Of a stretch of DNA of 64,000 nt, positions 41,518-51,195 are shown one piece after another. Under the pieces are notes generated by a model, which saw only the letters and a list, made by a program, of their open reading frames with translations, was not told the origin of the DNA and did no database searches. How positions within the stretch are numbered: the stretch's first letter is position 1; each line of letters opens with the position of its first letter. Both the position numbers and the translations under genes were made by a program. This DNA is from Flavobacterium cupreum (GTDB lineage: Bacteria; Bacteroidota; Bacteroidia; Flavobacteriales; Flavobacteriaceae), in contig NZ_QWDM01000014.1 in NCBI RefSeq assembly GCF_003996965.1, positions 1 through 64,000 of the forward strand, read 5' to 3'.

Positions 41518-41826
41518 TTAAGGTATTAAAAGATTATGTTTAAGAAGTTTTTTAAGTAAAACCTTACAAGAGTCACAATAAAAAATAAACTCATGTAAAG
41601 CATGATTTTGACGAACTACAAAACAATCTTTTTGTATATCAATTGAAATACCTAAATTCGAACCTCTAATACGTATATGAAGTATTTTAAAACCCAAATG
41701 CTCAGTTTTACAGAAAGGACGAATTTTTTTTAAAAATGTTTTTGGTTTAAATTTTGTAAAACTCATTGAATCAACATAGAGCATAAGCAAAACATAATTT
41801 TCTAAAGAACTTCGTTTTAAAGCCAT
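41518..41826 (-). CDS. Basic early protein of the provirus
   Basis: 102 residues, basic (FTKFKPKTFLKKIRPFCKTEHLGFKILHIRIRGSNLGISI), with several cysteines (FYCDSCKVLLKKLL). It is the first gene of the element and starts only 36 bp inside the right att site, so its promoter must lie at or beyond that junction. No family is recognised; a nucleic-acid-binding role is possible. Confidence 0.6.
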   Translation of the reverse strand: MALKRSSLENYVLLMLYVDSMSFTKFKPKTFLKKIRPFCKTEHLGFKILHIRIRGSNLGISIDIQKDCFVVRQNHALHEFIFYCDSCKVLLKKLLKHNLLIP

Positions 41827-41862
41827 ATTTATCGGTTTTTAGTTAATAACTAGAGCACAAAG

Positions 41863-41902
<40 letters not shown>

Positions 41903-42120
41903 AACTTCGTTAAAGTAGTTACTTATTGCTTCTCAGAAATAAAAGAATCAGAAAAATTATGCAATACTTCATTATCAGTGATTTGAAATAATAAAAAAAG
42001 AAAAATATGCTTCTCAGATACCATATTCCTAGTTTTACTTAAAATCGCACAGATGCTTTCATTGTAAGAGTTTATTTTATTATTTTTACATTCGATACTT
42101 TAAAAAAATTATCAAAATCT

Positions 42121-44037
42121 ATGAATACAATTGCCGAGCATATCGCGGATTTTTTAAAAGAATATCAGCCATTTAAAAATCTGACTTTTCAGGAACTGTC
42201 TGATATTGCAACTAATATTCGTGTGATCAATTTAGAAAAACACGCAGTATTATTTCAAAATAACGACATCCTGCATGATAGTTTTTATGTGGTCGCTTCA
42301 GGCGTTATAAATCTGACGACAATTGCTGATGCTGAAGAAACGATTATAAACAAATGTCACGAAGGTGATATTTTTGGCTTGCGTCCGTTTTTTGCTAAAA
42401 ATAACTACATGATGACCGCCAAGGCGCGTGAAGAAAGTATTGTGTATGCAATACCTATCGCTGTTTTCAGACCTTTTGTGGCTAATAATTCTGATGTTTT
42501 AAACTTTTTACTGGAAAGTTTTGCAACAAACTCAAGACATACCAAGGACAGCGTAAGCTCTAACGGAAAACTGATTTCTGATACTTCTTTTTACGTTGAT
42601 CAGCAATCAGAAATGCAGTATATCCAATCTCTTACTTACAATAATTCGCCACTAAAAACAGAAGCACATCATATTGTAAAAGATGTTGCTATTTTAATGA
42701 CTGAAGCAATGGTAGATAACATTGTTGTTTGCGAAAAAAATCATCCGATTGGTATTGTAACAGATGCAGATTTATCATCAAAAATTGCTACAGGCCGCTA
42801 TCCTATTACGGAAACCATTGATAAAATCATGTCATCGCCCGTTGTAACAGTATTGGAAAATGTTTCTTTGGCCGAGGCACAATTACTAATGCTGAAATAT
42901 AATGTAACGCACTTATGTGTTACTAAGGACGGTACCAGTAAATCTGCCGTGAAAGGAATTATATCCGAGCACGATTTAATTGTTGCCCAAGCCAGTAATC
43001 CGGGAGTTTTGATCAAAGAAATCAAACGTTCGCAAATTCCAAAAGATTTAAAACAAATTCGTGATCGTTTGTCTGATTTAATTCAGAATTCGATCCAGAA
43101 AAATATTCCAATTTCACATGTCAGTAATATTGCGAGTGAAATAAATCTGGCCATTATAAAACGTTCAGTAGAGTTGTCCATTTTAGACTTGGGCTCACCT
43201 CCTGCCCGATTTGCGTGGTTAAGTATTGGTAGTCAGGGACGTAAAGAACAGCTTTTACTAACAGATCAGGACAGCATCTTAATATTTGAAGATGTCACTC
43301 CGGAAAAATACAGGGATGTGAAAGATTACTTTTTACGATTAGCCAAAAGAACTACGGCAATCTTAGAAAAAGTGGGTTATGAACTTTGCCCAAACGGCCA
43401 TATGGGAAGCAATATGTTATGGTGTAAATCATTGACTGACTGGACAAAACAATATAACAGCTGGATGAATACTCCAGGTGAAAACAGCAATGATTTAAGT
43501 AGTATTTTCTTTGATTATGAGATTGTTTTTGGAGAGCCGAAAATAGAAGAAGCCATAGAGAATGTTATTTTTAAAAATGCTGTGAATAACACTTTATTCT
43601 TTGATTTTCTGGGCAATGACGCCTTAAAGAAAAATTCTCCCCTTAGTTTTTTCAAAAAATTCCTTGTGGAAGAAGATGGTCCTCATAAAGGAAAATTTGA
43701 CATTAAAACCCGCGCTTTGATGCCTCTGATTGATGGTGCACGTTTACTGATTTTGAATTCAAATATTAAAGGCATACAAAATACTTACTTAAGATTCAAA
43801 CAGTTAGCAATTACTGATTCTAAAAATGCAGAGATCTACCTAAGTTGTGCAGAAGCTTTTTTAATATTATCAAAATTCAGAACTGTCGAAGGATTAAAAA
43901 ATGATGATTCCGGGCAATTTATCAATCTGAGAGAAATGTCAAAAAATGATAAAGAGAAAATGAAAAATGCTTTGACACCAATGAAAGACCTTGAAGAATT
44001 AATTAAGAACAAATTCCAACTTACACAATTTTCCTAA
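42121..44037 (+). CDS. DUF294 nucleotidyltransferase-like protein with cNMP-binding and CBS domains
   Basis: 638 residues in four parts: cyclic-nucleotide-binding domain (about 10-125, GDIFGLRPFF), two CBS motifs (about 180-300, PIGIVTDADLSSKIA and VKGIISEHDLIVAQ), the DUF294 nucleotidyltransferase core (SIGSQGRKEQLLLTDQDSILIFED, about 370-393, with the G-S and D-x-D pattern) and the C-terminal DUF294 domain. It probably senses nucleotides and modifies a partner protein. The exonuclease gene follows after 3 bp. In many bacteria these two accompany acs and acetate transport genes. Confidence 0.88.
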   Translation: MNTIAEHIADFLKEYQPFKNLTFQELSDIATNIRVINLEKHAVLFQNNDILHDSFYVVASGVINLTTIADAEETIINKCHEGDIFGLRPFFAKNNYMMTAKAREESIVYAIPIAVFRPFVANNSDVLNFLLESFATNSRHTKDSVSSNGKLISDTSFYVDQQSEMQYIQSLTYNNSPLKTEAHHIVKDVAILMTEAMVDNIVVCEKNHPIGIVTDADLSSKIATGRYPITETIDKIMSSPVVTVLENVSLAEAQLLMLKYNVTHLCVTKDGTSKSAVKGIISEHDLIVAQASNPGVLIKEIKRSQIPKDLKQIRDRLSDLIQNSIQKNIPISHVSNIASEINLAIIKRSVELSILDLGSPPARFAWLSIGSQGRKEQLLLTDQDSILIFEDVTPEKYRDVKDYFLRLAKRTTAILEKVGYELCPNGHMGSNMLWCKSLTDWTKQYNSWMNTPGENSNDLSSIFFDYEIVFGEPKIEEAIENVIFKNAVNNTLFFDFLGNDALKKNSPLSFFKKFLVEEDGPHKGKFDIKTRALMPLIDGARLLILNSNIKGIQNTYLRFKQLAITDSKNAEIYLSCAEAFLILSKFRTVEGLKNDDSGQFINLREMSKNDKEKMKNALTPMKDLEELIKNKFQLTQFS

Positions 44038-44040
44038 AAT

Positions 44041-44637
44041 ATGCTTGACTGGATTAAAAATATCAATAAGGAACATCCTGATTTCTGGAAGGATTACCTG
44101 ACCAAATTCGAAACAAAACCCAATAGATTTGTAGTGCTGTCTACAGAAACTTCCGGTTTGAATCCGAATAAGGATGTGATTTTATCTTTAGGTGCTTTTT
44201 CTGTAGTTGATGACAGTGTTATTATCAAGGATAGCTTTGAATCTGTTTTGCTGCAGTATAAATTCCTGGAGGACAATGGGCTTTCAAATGAATTTATTAT
44301 TGAGAGCAAAATGATAAAAATGGAAGAACCTAAAGCCATTGAGGCATTTATCAACTTTTTGGGCAATTCCGTTTTAGTGGGCCATCACATTAATTTTGAC
44401 GTCGAAATGATCAATAGTGCCTTAGAACGCCTGGACTGCGGAAGATTGAAAAATGAAGCTTTGGACGTTGACATGATGTACAGAAAATTAATGGATATCA
44501 ATGACAAACAGTTTTCACTCGATGATTTATGCGATATTTATAAAATTCCAAGGAGTGACCGGAATTCATCTTCTGAAGATGCTTACCGGATTTCTTTATT
44601 ATTCCTGAAATTAAAATCCCGTTTGGGAATTAAATAA
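44041..44637 (+). CDS. DnaQ-like 3'-5' exonuclease
   Basis: 198 residues with Exo I (FVVLSTETSGLNP, where Asp is replaced by Thr-Glu-Thr), Exo II (VLVGHHINFDVEMINSAL) and Exo III (SSEDAYRISLLFL, with H replaced by S-E-D-A). The usual DxE of Exo I appears as TET, so the first metal ligand is altered. It follows the DUF294 gene by 3 bp; this pair is a recurrent arrangement next to acetate genes. Confidence 0.8.
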   Translation: MLDWIKNINKEHPDFWKDYLTKFETKPNRFVVLSTETSGLNPNKDVILSLGAFSVVDDSVIIKDSFESVLLQYKFLEDNGLSNEFIIESKMIKMEEPKAIEAFINFLGNSVLVGHHINFDVEMINSALERLDCGRLKNEALDVDMMYRKLMDINDKQFSLDDLCDIYKIPRSDRNSSSEDAYRISLLFLKLKSRLGIK

Positions 44638-44657
44638 AATAACACAATGTTCAACTA

Positions 44658-44720
44658 AGCGAAGTCGAAGTCACTGCAAAATGATTCTGCATGACAGACT
44701 TCGACTTCGCTCAGTCTGAC
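44658..44720. repeat. Inverted repeat of CGAAGTCGAAGTC type
   Basis: Perfect 15-bp arms at 44658-44672 and 44697-44711. A copy of the right arm with its flank (24 bp, one mismatch, inverted) occurs at 60936-60959, so it is a dispersed repeat. Confidence 0.85.
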
Positions 44721-44750
44721 AGGGTTTTCAGTTTTGGAAGCTAATTATAT

Positions 44751-44783
44751 AAAAAATGCCTCTTAAAACTAAGAGGCATTTTT
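44751..44783. terminator. Bidirectional terminator
   Basis: AAAAAATGCCTCTTA and TAAGAGGCATTTTT with a 4-nt loop lie between the exonuclease gene (+) and acs (-). Confidence 0.92.
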
Positions 44784-44807
44784 ATTTTTATAAGTTTAAA
44801 TTACTTT

Positions 44808-46718
44808 TTAAGCAATCCTGTCTTTCGTTATTTCTTCCACAACTTCCGGGTTCAGCAAAGTCGAAGTGTCACCAAAATTAGAAAAATCGCCTTCTGCTAT
44901 TTTACGTAAAATTCTACGCATAATTTTTCCTGAACGTGTTTTAGGTAATCCGGAAACGAATTGAATTTTATCCAATTTTGCAATCGGTCCGATATGATCT
45001 GAAATATACTGATTGATTTCTTTTGATAAATTTTCTTTGTTTCTTACTTCTCCTGTTTCTTTTAGAATTACATAACCATACAGTGCATTTCCTTTGATGT
45101 CATGTGGAAAACCAACAATTGCAGATTCTGCAACGGCAGGATGTTCGTTAATCGCATCTTCGATAGGAGCAGTTCCCAGATTGTGTCCTGAAACAATCAC
45201 AACATCATCAACCCTTCCTGTAATTCTGTAGTAGCCTACTTCATCTCTCAAAGCACCGTCACCGGTAAAATATTTACCAGGGAAAGCAGAAAAATAAGTG
45301 TCTTTATAGCGTTCGTGATCTCCCCAGATTGTTCTGGCAATTCCCGGCCATGGAAATTTAATACATAAACTTCCAACCACTTGATTTCCTTCAATTTCAT
45401 TGCGTTTTTCATCCATTAAAACAGGCTGAATTCCAGGCAATGGTAAAGTGGCATAGGTTGGTTTTGTTGGCGTGACAAATGCAATTGGCGAAATCATGAT
45501 TCCACCGGTTTCTGTCTGCCACCATGTATCTACAACAGGACATCTTTTATCTCCGACATGGTCATTGAACCAGTGCCATGCTTCTTCGTTGATTGGTTCT
45601 CCAACAGATCCAATAACTTTAAGTGATTTCAAAGGATATTTCTGAATATAATCCAGACTTTCTTTTGCTAAGGAACGGATTGCCGTTGGTGCAGTATAAA
45701 ATTGTGTGATTTTATGTTTTTCAATAATCTCCCAAAAACGGCTAAAATCCGGATAAGACGGAACACCTTCAAAAATTACGGTTGTTCCCCCGTTTAATAA
45801 TGGTCCGTATAAAATATAAGAGTGGCCTGTAATCCAGCCAATGTCTGCCGTACACCAGAAAATGTCATTTTCTTCGTGACTAAAAACATTTTTAAAAGTA
45901 TAAGCTGTATAAACCATATATCCGGCAGTGGTATGTACCATTCCTTTCGGTTTTCCTGTTGATCCTGAAGTATACAGGATAAACAAAGGATCTTCAGCAT
46001 CCATAATTTCAGCAACACTATTATCTATAGCAGCATCTAATAAAGGTTGCAACCACATGTCACGACCGTCTTTCATTTTAACTTCAGTCTGAGTTCTTTT
46101 AACGACCAAAACTTTAGAAACAGACGGACAAGTATCCAATGCTTCGTCTACAATTCCCTTTAGGTCAATGGTTTTGTTTCCTCTGTAACCACCATCTGAC
46201 GTAATTACCATTTTACACTCGCAATCGTTAATTCTTGCCGATACAGCAGATGCTGAAAATCCTGCAAAAATCACAGAGTGAATGGCCCCGATTCTGGCAC
46301 AGGCCAATACAGCAACTGCCAATTCCGGAATCATTGGTAAATAAATACAAACCCGGTCTCCCTTACGAACTCCCTGCTCACGCAAAACGTTGGCCATTCT
46401 TGACACTCGTTCGTAAAGTTCATTATATGTTATATGCAAAGCAGTTTCAGAAGGATCGTTTGGTTCAAAAATGATTGCCGTTTTTTCTCCTCTTTTGCTT
46501 AAATGTCTGTCGATGCAATTTTTGGTAATATTTACTTTTGCTTCTGTAAACCATTTTACTTCAGCATCAGCCATATTGAAATCTACAACTTTTTCCCATT
46601 GTTGGTACCAGGTAAAATTTTCTTCTGCTATTTTCCCCCAAAATTTCCTTGGTTCCCTTATTGACTTATTGTAATGTTTAAAATATTGTTCTAAATTTTC
46701 AATTTTATAATAACTCAT
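44808..46718 (-). CDS. acs: Acetyl-CoA synthetase
   Basis: 636 residues from the Met at 46718 (MSYYKIENLEQYFKHYNK). The further 29 codons upstream are not conserved in the family. The adenylate-forming motifs are present: YTSGSTGKPKG, WWQTETGG, and YRITGRVDDVVIVSGHNLG, and the C-terminal LPKTRSGKIMRRILRK carries the lysine whose acetylation inactivates the enzyme. It converts acetate, ATP and CoA to acetyl-CoA. The DUF294/exonuclease pair converges on it. Confidence 0.95.
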   Translation of the reverse strand: MSYYKIENLEQYFKHYNKSIREPRKFWGKIAEENFTWYQQWEKVVDFNMADAEVKWFTEAKVNITKNCIDRHLSKRGEKTAIIFEPNDPSETALHITYNELYERVSRMANVLREQGVRKGDRVCIYLPMIPELAVAVLACARIGAIHSVIFAGFSASAVSARINDCECKMVITSDGGYRGNKTIDLKGIVDEALDTCPSVSKVLVVKRTQTEVKMKDGRDMWLQPLLDAAIDNSVAEIMDAEDPLFILYTSGSTGKPKGMVHTTAGYMVYTAYTFKNVFSHEENDIFWCTADIGWITGHSYILYGPLLNGGTTVIFEGVPSYPDFSRFWEIIEKHKITQFYTAPTAIRSLAKESLDYIQKYPLKSLKVIGSVGEPINEEAWHWFNDHVGDKRCPVVDTWWQTETGGIMISPIAFVTPTKPTYATLPLPGIQPVLMDEKRNEIEGNQVVGSLCIKFPWPGIARTIWGDHERYKDTYFSAFPGKYFTGDGALRDEVGYYRITGRVDDVVIVSGHNLGTAPIEDAINEHPAVAESAIVGFPHDIKGNALYGYVILKETGEVRNKENLSKEINQYISDHIGPIAKLDKIQFVSGLPKTRSGKIMRRILRKIAEGDFSNFGDTSTLLNPEVVEEITKDRIA

Positions 46719-47223
46719 ATGTTTTTGGAATTTTTTTATAAATGTATTAAATATCAGCGTATTCTTAAAATTATTTAATTCATAAATTTTAGCATAAAAA
46801 AACATATATTAAAAAAAATGTCCTTTTTTTATGAATTTAATATAAAAATATCTGTTTTATGATAAAATGATTATTACAAAAAAGGCACAATAAATAAATA
46901 TCATGCCTTTCTGCTTTTAACAATTTCAATAACAATTAATTTTCTTTTTAATACTGCATTACTATGCTTTTTGTTCTATTTTGAAAATAGCAGCATCATT
47001 ATTAATTCCTATAGAAATCGATACAAGTACATTTATTGCTAAACATACCCCATTATTCGGGATTACCTTCACTTAACTTACAACCTCACAAGAAGTTAAG
47101 TGAATACAATATGCATCTATATCCATATTATCTTAATAAGTGCTTACTAATTCAAAATATTACATAAAACAGAGATACAGTGCAAATCCCATCACAGTCG
47201 ATTGTGTGGTAATTCCCAATTTA
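46719..47223. other. 505-bp gene-free stretch between ilvC and acs
   Basis: No coding region is seen. One inverted repeat, TTCACTTAACTT (47068-47079) and AAGTTAAGTGAA (47093-47104), has no T tail, so it is not a clear terminator. The acs promoter must lie near 46720-46860, but no good TAnnTTTG element is obvious. Confidence 0.5.
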
Positions 47224-48693
47224 TTATCCAATTTTTTTCATTGCAGTCATAGACGCTCTCAACCATGCCCCTACTTCTTCGATAGGATGTTGGCGGATTT
47301 CTTTGTTTACTGCAATTAAAACAGCATTATCTACTCCGTTTGAAGTCGAGAATGGTTTTCCTATTACGTTTGTTTCTACTTTTTTCATGAATTCTGTCAA
47401 TAACGGTTTACAGGCATGGTCAAATAAATAGCAGCCATATTCTGCCGTATCCGAAATAACACGGTTCATTTCAAATAATTTCTTTCTGGCGATGGTGTTA
47501 GCAATCAAAGGCAATTCGTGTAATGACTCATAATAAGCCGATTCTTCGATGATACCTGCTTCTGTCATCGTTTCAAAAGCCAATTCAACTCCGGCTTTCA
47601 CCATTGCGATCATTAAAACTCCATTATCAAAATATTCCTGTTCAGCAATTGGCGCTTCCTGAGGAGCTGTTTTCTCGAAGTTTGTTTCTCCTGTTGCAGC
47701 TCTCCATTTTAATAAATTCACATCGTCATTTGCCCAGTCAATCATCATGGTTCTTGAGAACTCTCCTGAAATGATATCATCCTGGTGTTTTTGAAATAAC
47801 GGACGCATAATATCTTTCAGTTCATCTGTCAGTTCATAAGCCTCAATTTTTGCAGGATTTGAAAGGCGGTCCATCATATTGGTAATCCCACCATGTTTCA
47901 AAGCTTCTGTGATGGTCTCCCATCCATACTGAATTAATTTTGAAGCATAGGCAGCATCAATTCCCTTTTCAACCATTTTATCAAAACACAAAATAGAACC
48001 GGTTTGCAACAAACCGCAAAGAATAGTTTGTTCTCCCATTAAATCTGATTTTACTTCAGCCACAAATGAGGATTTTAAAACTCCTGCTTTGTGACCTCCG
48101 GTTGCTACAGCATATGCTTTTGCCTGATCTAAACCAAAACCGTTTGGATCATTTTCAGGGTGTACGGCAATAAGGGTCGGTACACCAAAACCTCTTTTAT
48201 ATTCTTCACGAACTTCAGAACCCGGGCATTTTGGAGCACACATGATTACTGTAATATCCTTACGAATCTGCATTCCTTCCTCAACAATATTAAATCCGTG
48301 GGAATAGGCTAATGTAGAACCGTTTTTCATTAATGGCATAATCGCAGTTACCACTGCAGTATGTTGTTTATCCGGCGTAAGGTTGCAAACTAAATCAGCG
48401 GTTGGAATTAATTCTTCATAAGTACCCACTTTAAAACCATTTTCGGTAGCATTTTTATAGGAAGCTCTTTTTTCAGCGATGGCATCAGCGCGAAGTGCGT
48501 ATGAAATATCCAATCCAGAGTCTCTCATGTTTAAACCTTGATTCAAACCTTGTGCACCACAACCTACAATCACAACTTTTTTTCCGGCCAAAGCTGCAAT
48601 TCCATCTGCAAATTCCGATTGCTCCATAAATTCGCAAACGCCTAATTGTTCTAATTGTAATCTAAGTGGTAGTGTGTTGAAATAATTTGCCAT
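47224..48693 (-). CDS. ilvC: Ketol-acid reductoisomerase, class II (long form)
   Basis: 489 residues, the length of the E. coli-type class II enzyme (491). The cofactor motif GCGAQGLNQGLNMRDSGLDISYALR is near the N-terminus, and the long C-terminal insert is present. It carries out the NADPH-dependent rearrangement and reduction of acetolactate in Val/Ile/Leu synthesis. It is the last gene of the ilvD-ilvB-ilvN-ilvC operon, after ilvN by 44 bp. Confidence 0.95.
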   Translation of the reverse strand: MANYFNTLPLRLQLEQLGVCEFMEQSEFADGIAALAGKKVVIVGCGAQGLNQGLNMRDSGLDISYALRADAIAEKRASYKNATENGFKVGTYEELIPTADLVCNLTPDKQHTAVVTAIMPLMKNGSTLAYSHGFNIVEEGMQIRKDITVIMCAPKCPGSEVREEYKRGFGVPTLIAVHPENDPNGFGLDQAKAYAVATGGHKAGVLKSSFVAEVKSDLMGEQTILCGLLQTGSILCFDKMVEKGIDAAYASKLIQYGWETITEALKHGGITNMMDRLSNPAKIEAYELTDELKDIMRPLFQKHQDDIISGEFSRTMMIDWANDDVNLLKWRAATGETNFEKTAPQEAPIAEQEYFDNGVLMIAMVKAGVELAFETMTEAGIIEESAYYESLHELPLIANTIARKKLFEMNRVISDTAEYGCYLFDHACKPLLTEFMKKVETNVIGKPFSTSNGVDNAVLIAVNKEIRQHPIEEVGAWLRASMTAMKKIG

Positions 48694-48737
48694 TTTTTTT
48701 AATAATATTTAATGAATGTGTAATTTAATAATTGATA

Positions 48738-49259
48738 CTATTTAAGTGTTTCCAGCATTGTTGAGATTTCCATTTTCTCTTTAGAAACCGATATTCTTCC
48801 TGAACGTACAAACTGCATAATGCCGTACGGTTTGAATTTTGCATATAATTCTTCAATTTCAGAGCGTCTTCCTGATTTTGAAATCACAAAGAAATCGCGG
48901 GAAACCGTCACAATTGTCGATTGACTGTCTTTGATGATATTCTGAATTTGTTTCTCATCAAACAACAAACTTGAGGCTATTTTAAATAAAGCATTTTCTA
49001 AATAAATAGTCTCTTCATCGGTGTGATAAAATGCTTTTATAACTTCAATTTGTTTTTCAATCTGGCCAACAATATTCTGAACCCATTTTTCTGTTGTTTC
49101 TACAACAATTATAAATCTTGAAACATTTTCTATTTCTGATTCTGAAACGTTTAGGCTTAATATATTAATGTGACGCTTTAAGAATATTCCTGATATTCTG
49201 TTCAACAGTCCCACGTTATTTTCCGAGTATACCGATATGGTAAATGTTTTATCTTCCAT
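48738..49259 (-). CDS. ilvN: Acetolactate synthase small subunit
   Basis: 173 residues from the Met at 49259 (MEDKTFTISVYSENNVGLLNRISGIFLKRHINILSLNVSES). This opening is the ACT-domain fold that binds valine for feedback control. The longer reading contains AT-rich filler. A second ACT-like region (TIVTVSRDFFVISKSGRRSEIEELYAKFKPYGIMQFVRSGRISV) follows. It pairs with the catalytic subunit encoded just upstream. Confidence 0.9.
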   Translation of the reverse strand: MEDKTFTISVYSENNVGLLNRISGIFLKRHINILSLNVSESEIENVSRFIIVVETTEKWVQNIVGQIEKQIEVIKAFYHTDEETIYLENALFKIASSLLFDEKQIQNIIKDSQSTIVTVSRDFFVISKSGRRSEIEELYAKFKPYGIMQFVRSGRISVSKEKMEISTMLETLK

Positions 49260-49276
49260 GTTTTTTTTAGTTTTTT

Positions 49277-49342
49277 CTGTTTCAGGTTTCACGTTTCAGG
49301 TTGTCGAACTTGAAACAAAATAAACCTGAAACCTGAAACTTT
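49277..49342. repeat. Inverted repeat of TTTCAGGTTTCA type
   Basis: GTTTCAGGTTTCACGTTTCAGG (49279 onward) and CTTGAAAC...CCTGAAACCTGAAAC (49310-49340) are inverted arms in the ilvB-ilvN gap. The same motif occurs at 22594 and 28002. Confidence 0.7.
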
Positions 49343-49346
49343 TTTT

Positions 49347-51035
49347 TTAGCTTAATCTAATTTCCGAAACACAGGCTCCTGTTGGAATCATTGGGAAAAC
49401 ATTATTTTCCTTTTCTACCATAACTTCCAGAAAATAAGAATCTTTCGAAGCCATCATTTCGGCTACGGCAGCATCTAAATCTTCTCTTTGGGTTACTTTT
49501 TTGGATTTGATATGATAGCCTTCTGCAATTGCCGTGAAATTTGGATTAATCATTTTTGTTGATGCGTATCTGTTGTCAAAAAACAATTCCTGCCATTGAC
49601 GCACCATACCTAAAAACTCATTGTTTAAAATGACAATTTTTACCGGAACCTGAGTCTGGAAAATTGTTCCCAGTTCCTGAATTGTCATCTGAAAGCCTCC
49701 ATCACCTATTATAGCCACCACTTCGCGATCCGGTCTTCCCATTTTAGCTCCGATGGCAGCCGGCAAAGCAAATCCCATAGTTCCTAAACCACCGGAAGTA
49801 ATATTGCTTTTGGTAGTATTGAATTTCGCATAACGACACGCAAACATCTGGTGCTGACCCACATCTGAAACTATTATTGCATCACCTTTTGAATGTTTGT
49901 TGATCATTTCCATGGTTTCTCCCATTGAAATTCCTTTACCATTCGTTGGATTTAACTCTTCGTTTATAACAGACTCTACTTCTATTTTATGCAATTCTTT
50001 AAACTCGTTATGCCATAAATCATGTGATTTTGCATCAATTAAAGGCAGCAACGCATTCAGGGCTTCCTTTACATCTCCCAAAACAGCCACTTCTGTTTTT
50101 ACGTTTTTATCTACTTCTGCAGGATCAATTTCAAAGTGAATTACTTTTGCCTGTTTGGCGTAAGTAGCCAGTTTTCCGGTAACACGGTCGTCAAAACGCA
50201 TTCCTAACGCAATTAAAACATCACATTCGTTTGTCAGCATATTAGGGCCGTAATTTCCGTGCATTCCTAACATCCCCACATTTAAAGGATGATCTGTTGG
50301 AAGCGCTGAAAGACCTAAAATTGTCCATCCTGCCGGAATTCCTGATTTTTCGATAAAGGCTTTTAACTGTTCTTCGGCCTGACCCAGAATAATTCCCTGA
50401 CCAAAAACGATAAAAGGTTTTTTTGCACTATTGATGATTGCAGCTGCTTCTGCCACTTTATCTAATTTTAATTTCGGAACCGGTACATAACTTCTGATTC
50501 CTGTACATTTTTCATAACTAAACTCGAACTCATCAAACTGAGCGTTTTTAGTAATATCAATCAGTACAGGTCCCGGACGACCGGAACGTGCAATATAAAA
50601 TGCTTTGGCAATGATTTCCGGAATTTCTGAAGCTTCCGTAATCTGGTAATTCCATTTGGTAACAGGAGTTGAAATTCCGATAATATCGGTTTCCTGAAAC
50701 GCATCAGACCCCAGTAAATGTTTTCCCACCTGCCCGGTAATACAAACCATTGGGGTTGAATCGATCTGAGCGTCTGCAATTCCTGTAACTAAATTCGTTG
50801 CTCCCGGTCCTGAAGTAGCGATTGCTACCCCCACTTTTCCTGTAGCTCTTGCATATCCCTGAGCTGCATGGGTTGCACCCTGCTCGTGACGTACTAAAAC
50901 ATGGTGTAACTGATCCTGAAATTTATATAATTCGTCGTAAACCGGCATTATGGCTCCTCCCGGATATCCGTAAACCAGGTCTACTCCTTCTGCTAACAAA
51001 CATCTTATAACGGCTTCTGCCCCTGATATTTTCAT
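49347..51035 (-). CDS. ilvB: Acetolactate synthase large subunit
   Basis: 562 residues from the ATG at 51035 (MKISGAEAVIRCLLAEGVDLVYGYPGGAIMPVYDEL). The thiamine diphosphate motif GDGGFQMTIQELGTIFQTQVPVKIVILNNEFLGMVRQWQELFF is intact. It joins two pyruvates, or pyruvate and 2-oxobutyrate, in the first step of Val/Ile synthesis. It lies after ilvD and before ilvN. The 160-bp gap to ilvD holds AT-rich tandem repeats (51060-51195). Confidence 0.95.
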   Translation of the reverse strand: MKISGAEAVIRCLLAEGVDLVYGYPGGAIMPVYDELYKFQDQLHHVLVRHEQGATHAAQGYARATGKVGVAIATSGPGATNLVTGIADAQIDSTPMVCITGQVGKHLLGSDAFQETDIIGISTPVTKWNYQITEASEIPEIIAKAFYIARSGRPGPVLIDITKNAQFDEFEFSYEKCTGIRSYVPVPKLKLDKVAEAAAIINSAKKPFIVFGQGIILGQAEEQLKAFIEKSGIPAGWTILGLSALPTDHPLNVGMLGMHGNYGPNMLTNECDVLIALGMRFDDRVTGKLATYAKQAKVIHFEIDPAEVDKNVKTEVAVLGDVKEALNALLPLIDAKSHDLWHNEFKELHKIEVESVINEELNPTNGKGISMGETMEMINKHSKGDAIIVSDVGQHQMFACRYAKFNTTKSNITSGGLGTMGFALPAAIGAKMGRPDREVVAIIGDGGFQMTIQELGTIFQTQVPVKIVILNNEFLGMVRQWQELFFDNRYASTKMINPNFTAIAEGYHIKSKKVTQREDLDAAVAEMMASKDSYFLEVMVEKENNVFPMIPTGACVSEIRLS

Positions 51036-51195
51036 AGTATATTTTGTTTTCAAAAATCAATTTCAATTTTCAAAATTCAATGGCAATGGTAAAAATCAAT
51101 TTCAATTATAAATTTTAAATTGATCTTTTTATTTTATTGCTATTAAATTTTTGATATTGTCATTGTCATTGATTATTGATATTGTTATTGTAAAA

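Larger units (their letters stand above)
34210..41862 (-). mobile_element. Provirus integrated at dif; candidate FLiP-like lipid-containing ssDNA phage
   Basis: A 7,653-bp unit lies between two dif-like sites sharing a 17-bp repeat. All 14 genes are on the minus strand, tightly packed, with a Rep_trans-type replication initiator, a DNA-methyltransferase-like protein, a micro-HTH protein, and a late operon with a hydrolase-like protein and five proteins with single membrane helices. It has no integrase, so host XerC/XerD must act. No Walker-A morphogenesis ATPase (Zot) and no microvirus-type proteins are seen, which argues against filamentous phage and Microviridae. Small size, Rep and membrane proteins suggest a relative of Flavobacterium phage FLiP (Finnlakeviridae, about 9.2 kb ssDNA, internal membrane) or of other flavobacterial ssDNA phages. 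Confidence 0.85.

Noticed and set aside
34210..41862. Filamentous phage, microvirus or conjugative element
   Set aside because: No Zot-type Walker-A ATPase, no recognisable microvirus capsid, pilot or VP4 gene, and no relaxase or mating-pair genes; membrane-protein-rich late genes fit a lipid-containing phage better.
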